Assembly (NCBI GenBank): GCA_004213235.1
Contig: SHAI01000142.1
Span: 1 to 6,432, forward strand
DNA length: 6,432 bases
Direction of reading: 5' to 3'
Source of the DNA: Parvularculaceae bacterium
GTDB taxonomy: Bacteria > Pseudomonadota > Alphaproteobacteria > Caulobacterales > Parvularculaceae
Shown: positions 5,186 through 6,432 of the stretch, one piece after another
Layout: each line of letters starts with the position of its first letter
Position numbering within the stretch: the first letter of the stretch is position 1
The notes under the pieces: generated by a model
Seen by the model: the letters and a program-made list of their open reading frames with translations, nothing else
What the model was told of the DNA's origin: nothing
Database searches by the model: none
Position numbers and translations under genes: made by a program

Positions 5186-6432
5186 ATGATCCCTCGTTAT
5201 ACGCGCGCTGAAATGGCCGACGTTTGGTCACCTGAAAGCAAGTTTCGGATTTGGTTCGAAATCGAAGCGCACGCCACGACTAAACTTGCAGAACTCGGCG
5301 TTGTCCCGAGCGAAGCGGCCGAGACCATTTGGGAAAAAGGCGCTGCCGCAACGTTCGATGTCGCGCGGATCGATGAGATCGAGCGAGAAGTCAAACATGA
5401 TGTCATCGCGTTTCTGACTCATTTGGCGGAAATTGTCGGCCCGGAGGCGCGTTTCGTCCATCAGGGTATGACGTCCTCAGACGTTCTTGACACGTGTTTA
5501 TCGGTTCAGATGGCGCGCGCTGCGGATATTCTGATTGAAGACATGGACCTCGTTCTGGCCGCTCTGAAGAAGCGGGCCTTTGAACATCGTCACGATATCT
5601 GCCTTGGCCGCAGCCACGGCATCCACGCTGAACCGACAACATTTGGTGTCAAGCTTGCGACCTTTTTCGCCGAGTTTGAACGCGGCCGGGAACGTTTGAT
5701 TGGCGCCAAAAAGGAAATCGCCGTATGCGCCATTTCAGGTGCCGTGGGGACATTTGCAAATATCGACCCGGCCGTTGAGACATATGTAGCGGAAAAAATG
5801 GGCCTCACCCCTGAGCCGGTATCAACCCAGGTAATACCGCGCGATCGCCATGCAGCTTTTTTTGCCGCACTTGGCGTTATTGCTTCGTCTGTCGAACGCC
5901 TTGCTGTGGAAATCCGACACCTGCAGCGAACAGAAGTTCTGGAAGCAGAGGAATATTTTTCCGCCGGGCAGAAAGGCTCGTCGGCAATGCCCCATAAACG
6001 CAACCCCATCCTGACAGAGAACCTGACCGGCCTTGCCCGTCTTGTTCGAATGTGTGTGGTGCCGGCAATGGAGAACGTGGCCTTATGGCATGAGCGCGAC
6101 ATTTCCCATTCATCTGTCGAGCGCGGCATTGGACCGGACGCAACCGTGCATCTGGATTTCGCCCTGCGCCGCCTTGCCGGCGTAATTGATAAACTCATTG
6201 TCTATCCAGAACGCATGCAGACTAATTTAGACCAACTTGGCGGGCTAATTCATTCGCAGCGTGTCCTGCTTGCATTGACGCAGGCCGGTGTCTCGCGCGA
6301 AGACGCATACCGACTTGTGCAACGAAACGCGATGCCAGCATGGCGGGGCGAGAAGGATTTTCTTTCCGGCCTGAAGGATGACCCTGACGTCACAAATGCT
6401 CTTGATGCAAATCAAATAGAGGCACTCTTTGA
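5186..6432 (+). CDS. purB: Adenylosuccinate lyase, 3' end cut by window edge
   Basis: This enzyme of the fumarase/aspartase superfamily acts twice in purine synthesis, cleaving SAICAR to AICAR plus fumarate and adenylosuccinate to AMP plus fumarate. The frame is open for 415 residues to the window edge; relatives are about 430-435 aa, so only some 20 residues should be missing. Key motifs are EREVKHDV with H71 (65-73), QGMTSSDVLDT (93-103), GRSHGIHAEPTTFG with H144 (141-154), and the superfamily signature GSSAMPHKRNP (264-274), whose flexible loop carries the catalytic serine (S265 or S266). WHERDISHSSVER (301-313) is also typical. The ATG at 5186 has AGGAA nine bases upstream and fits the usual MIPRY start of alphaproteobacterial PurB. 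The 170-base gap from tdh holds no gene, no intrinsic terminator and no convincing promoter that I can see. All catalytic residues expected in this portion are present. Confidence 0.97.
   Translation, partial: MIPRYTRAEMADVWSPESKFRIWFEIEAHATTKLAELGVVPSEAAETIWEKGAAATFDVARIDEIEREVKHDVIAFLTHLAEIVGPEARFVHQGMTSSDVLDTCLSVQMARAADILIEDMDLVLAALKKRAFEHRHDICLGRSHGIHAEPTTFGVKLATFFAEFERGRERLIGAKKEIAVCAISGAVGTFANIDPAVETYVAEKMGLTPEPVSTQVIPRDRHAAFFAALGVIASSVERLAVEIRHLQRTEVLEAEEYFSAGQKGSSAMPHKRNPILTENLTGLARLVRMCVVPAMENVALWHERDISHSSVERGIGPDATVHLDFALRRLAGVIDKLIVYPERMQTNLDQLGGLIHSQRVLLALTQAGVSREDAYRLVQRNAMPAWRGEKDFLSGLKDDPDVTNALDANQIEALF

Noticed and set aside
5590..6198. 202-codon open frame on the minus strand within purB
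   Set aside because: It lies wholly antisense to well-conserved purB codons, is rich in Arg and Ser as expected of a shadow frame, and matches no family that I recognise.

Overview
The window looks like chromosomal DNA from an alphaproteobacterium; I cannot place it to order. The purB product follows the alphaproteobacterial pattern closely. HemB has the cysteine-free, aspartate-rich metal site known from alphaproteobacteria and Pseudomonas. The MarR-type regulator beside hemB resembles the LdtR group I know from Rhizobiales. Five genes and one gene fragment-by-window-edge account for nearly all the sequence, and I see no mobile elements, CRISPR arrays, tRNA or rRNA.

Left part (1-1981, minus strand): a two-gene operon for an exported molybdenum hydroxylase of the isoquinoline 1-oxidoreductase / xanthine dehydrogenase family. 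The [2Fe-2S] small subunit is at 1981-1514. The large molybdopterin subunit starts at 1514 and runs off the left edge. The two reading frames overlap by one base (TAATG). The large subunit begins with a twin-arginine export signal, so the complex probably works in the periplasm. The natural substrate cannot be read from the sequence.

Middle (2125-3911): a MarR-family regulator on the minus strand, ending in a clear intrinsic terminator, and hemB on the plus strand are divergently transcribed from a 166-base gap. This gap holds back-to-back candidate promoters. A 16-base near-perfect palindrome lies on the -35 element of the hemB candidate and directly upstream of the regulator's -35. A second smaller palindrome lies in the hemB leader. 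HemB starts at TTG behind a perfect AGGAGG site.

Right part (3978-6432, plus strand): tdh (L-threonine 3-dehydrogenase) follows hemB after 66 bases, without its usual partner kbl. purB (adenylosuccinate lyase) follows after 170 bases and is cut by the right edge within about 20 codons of its expected end. HemB and Tdh are metabolically linked if this organism makes 5-aminolevulinate from glycine, as alphaproteobacteria do, because threonine breakdown by Tdh can supply glycine.

I found no evidence of a novel defence or mobile system. The most interesting points are the regulator/hemB divergent control region, the exported molybdoenzyme operon of unknown substrate, and the orphan tdh beside hemB.
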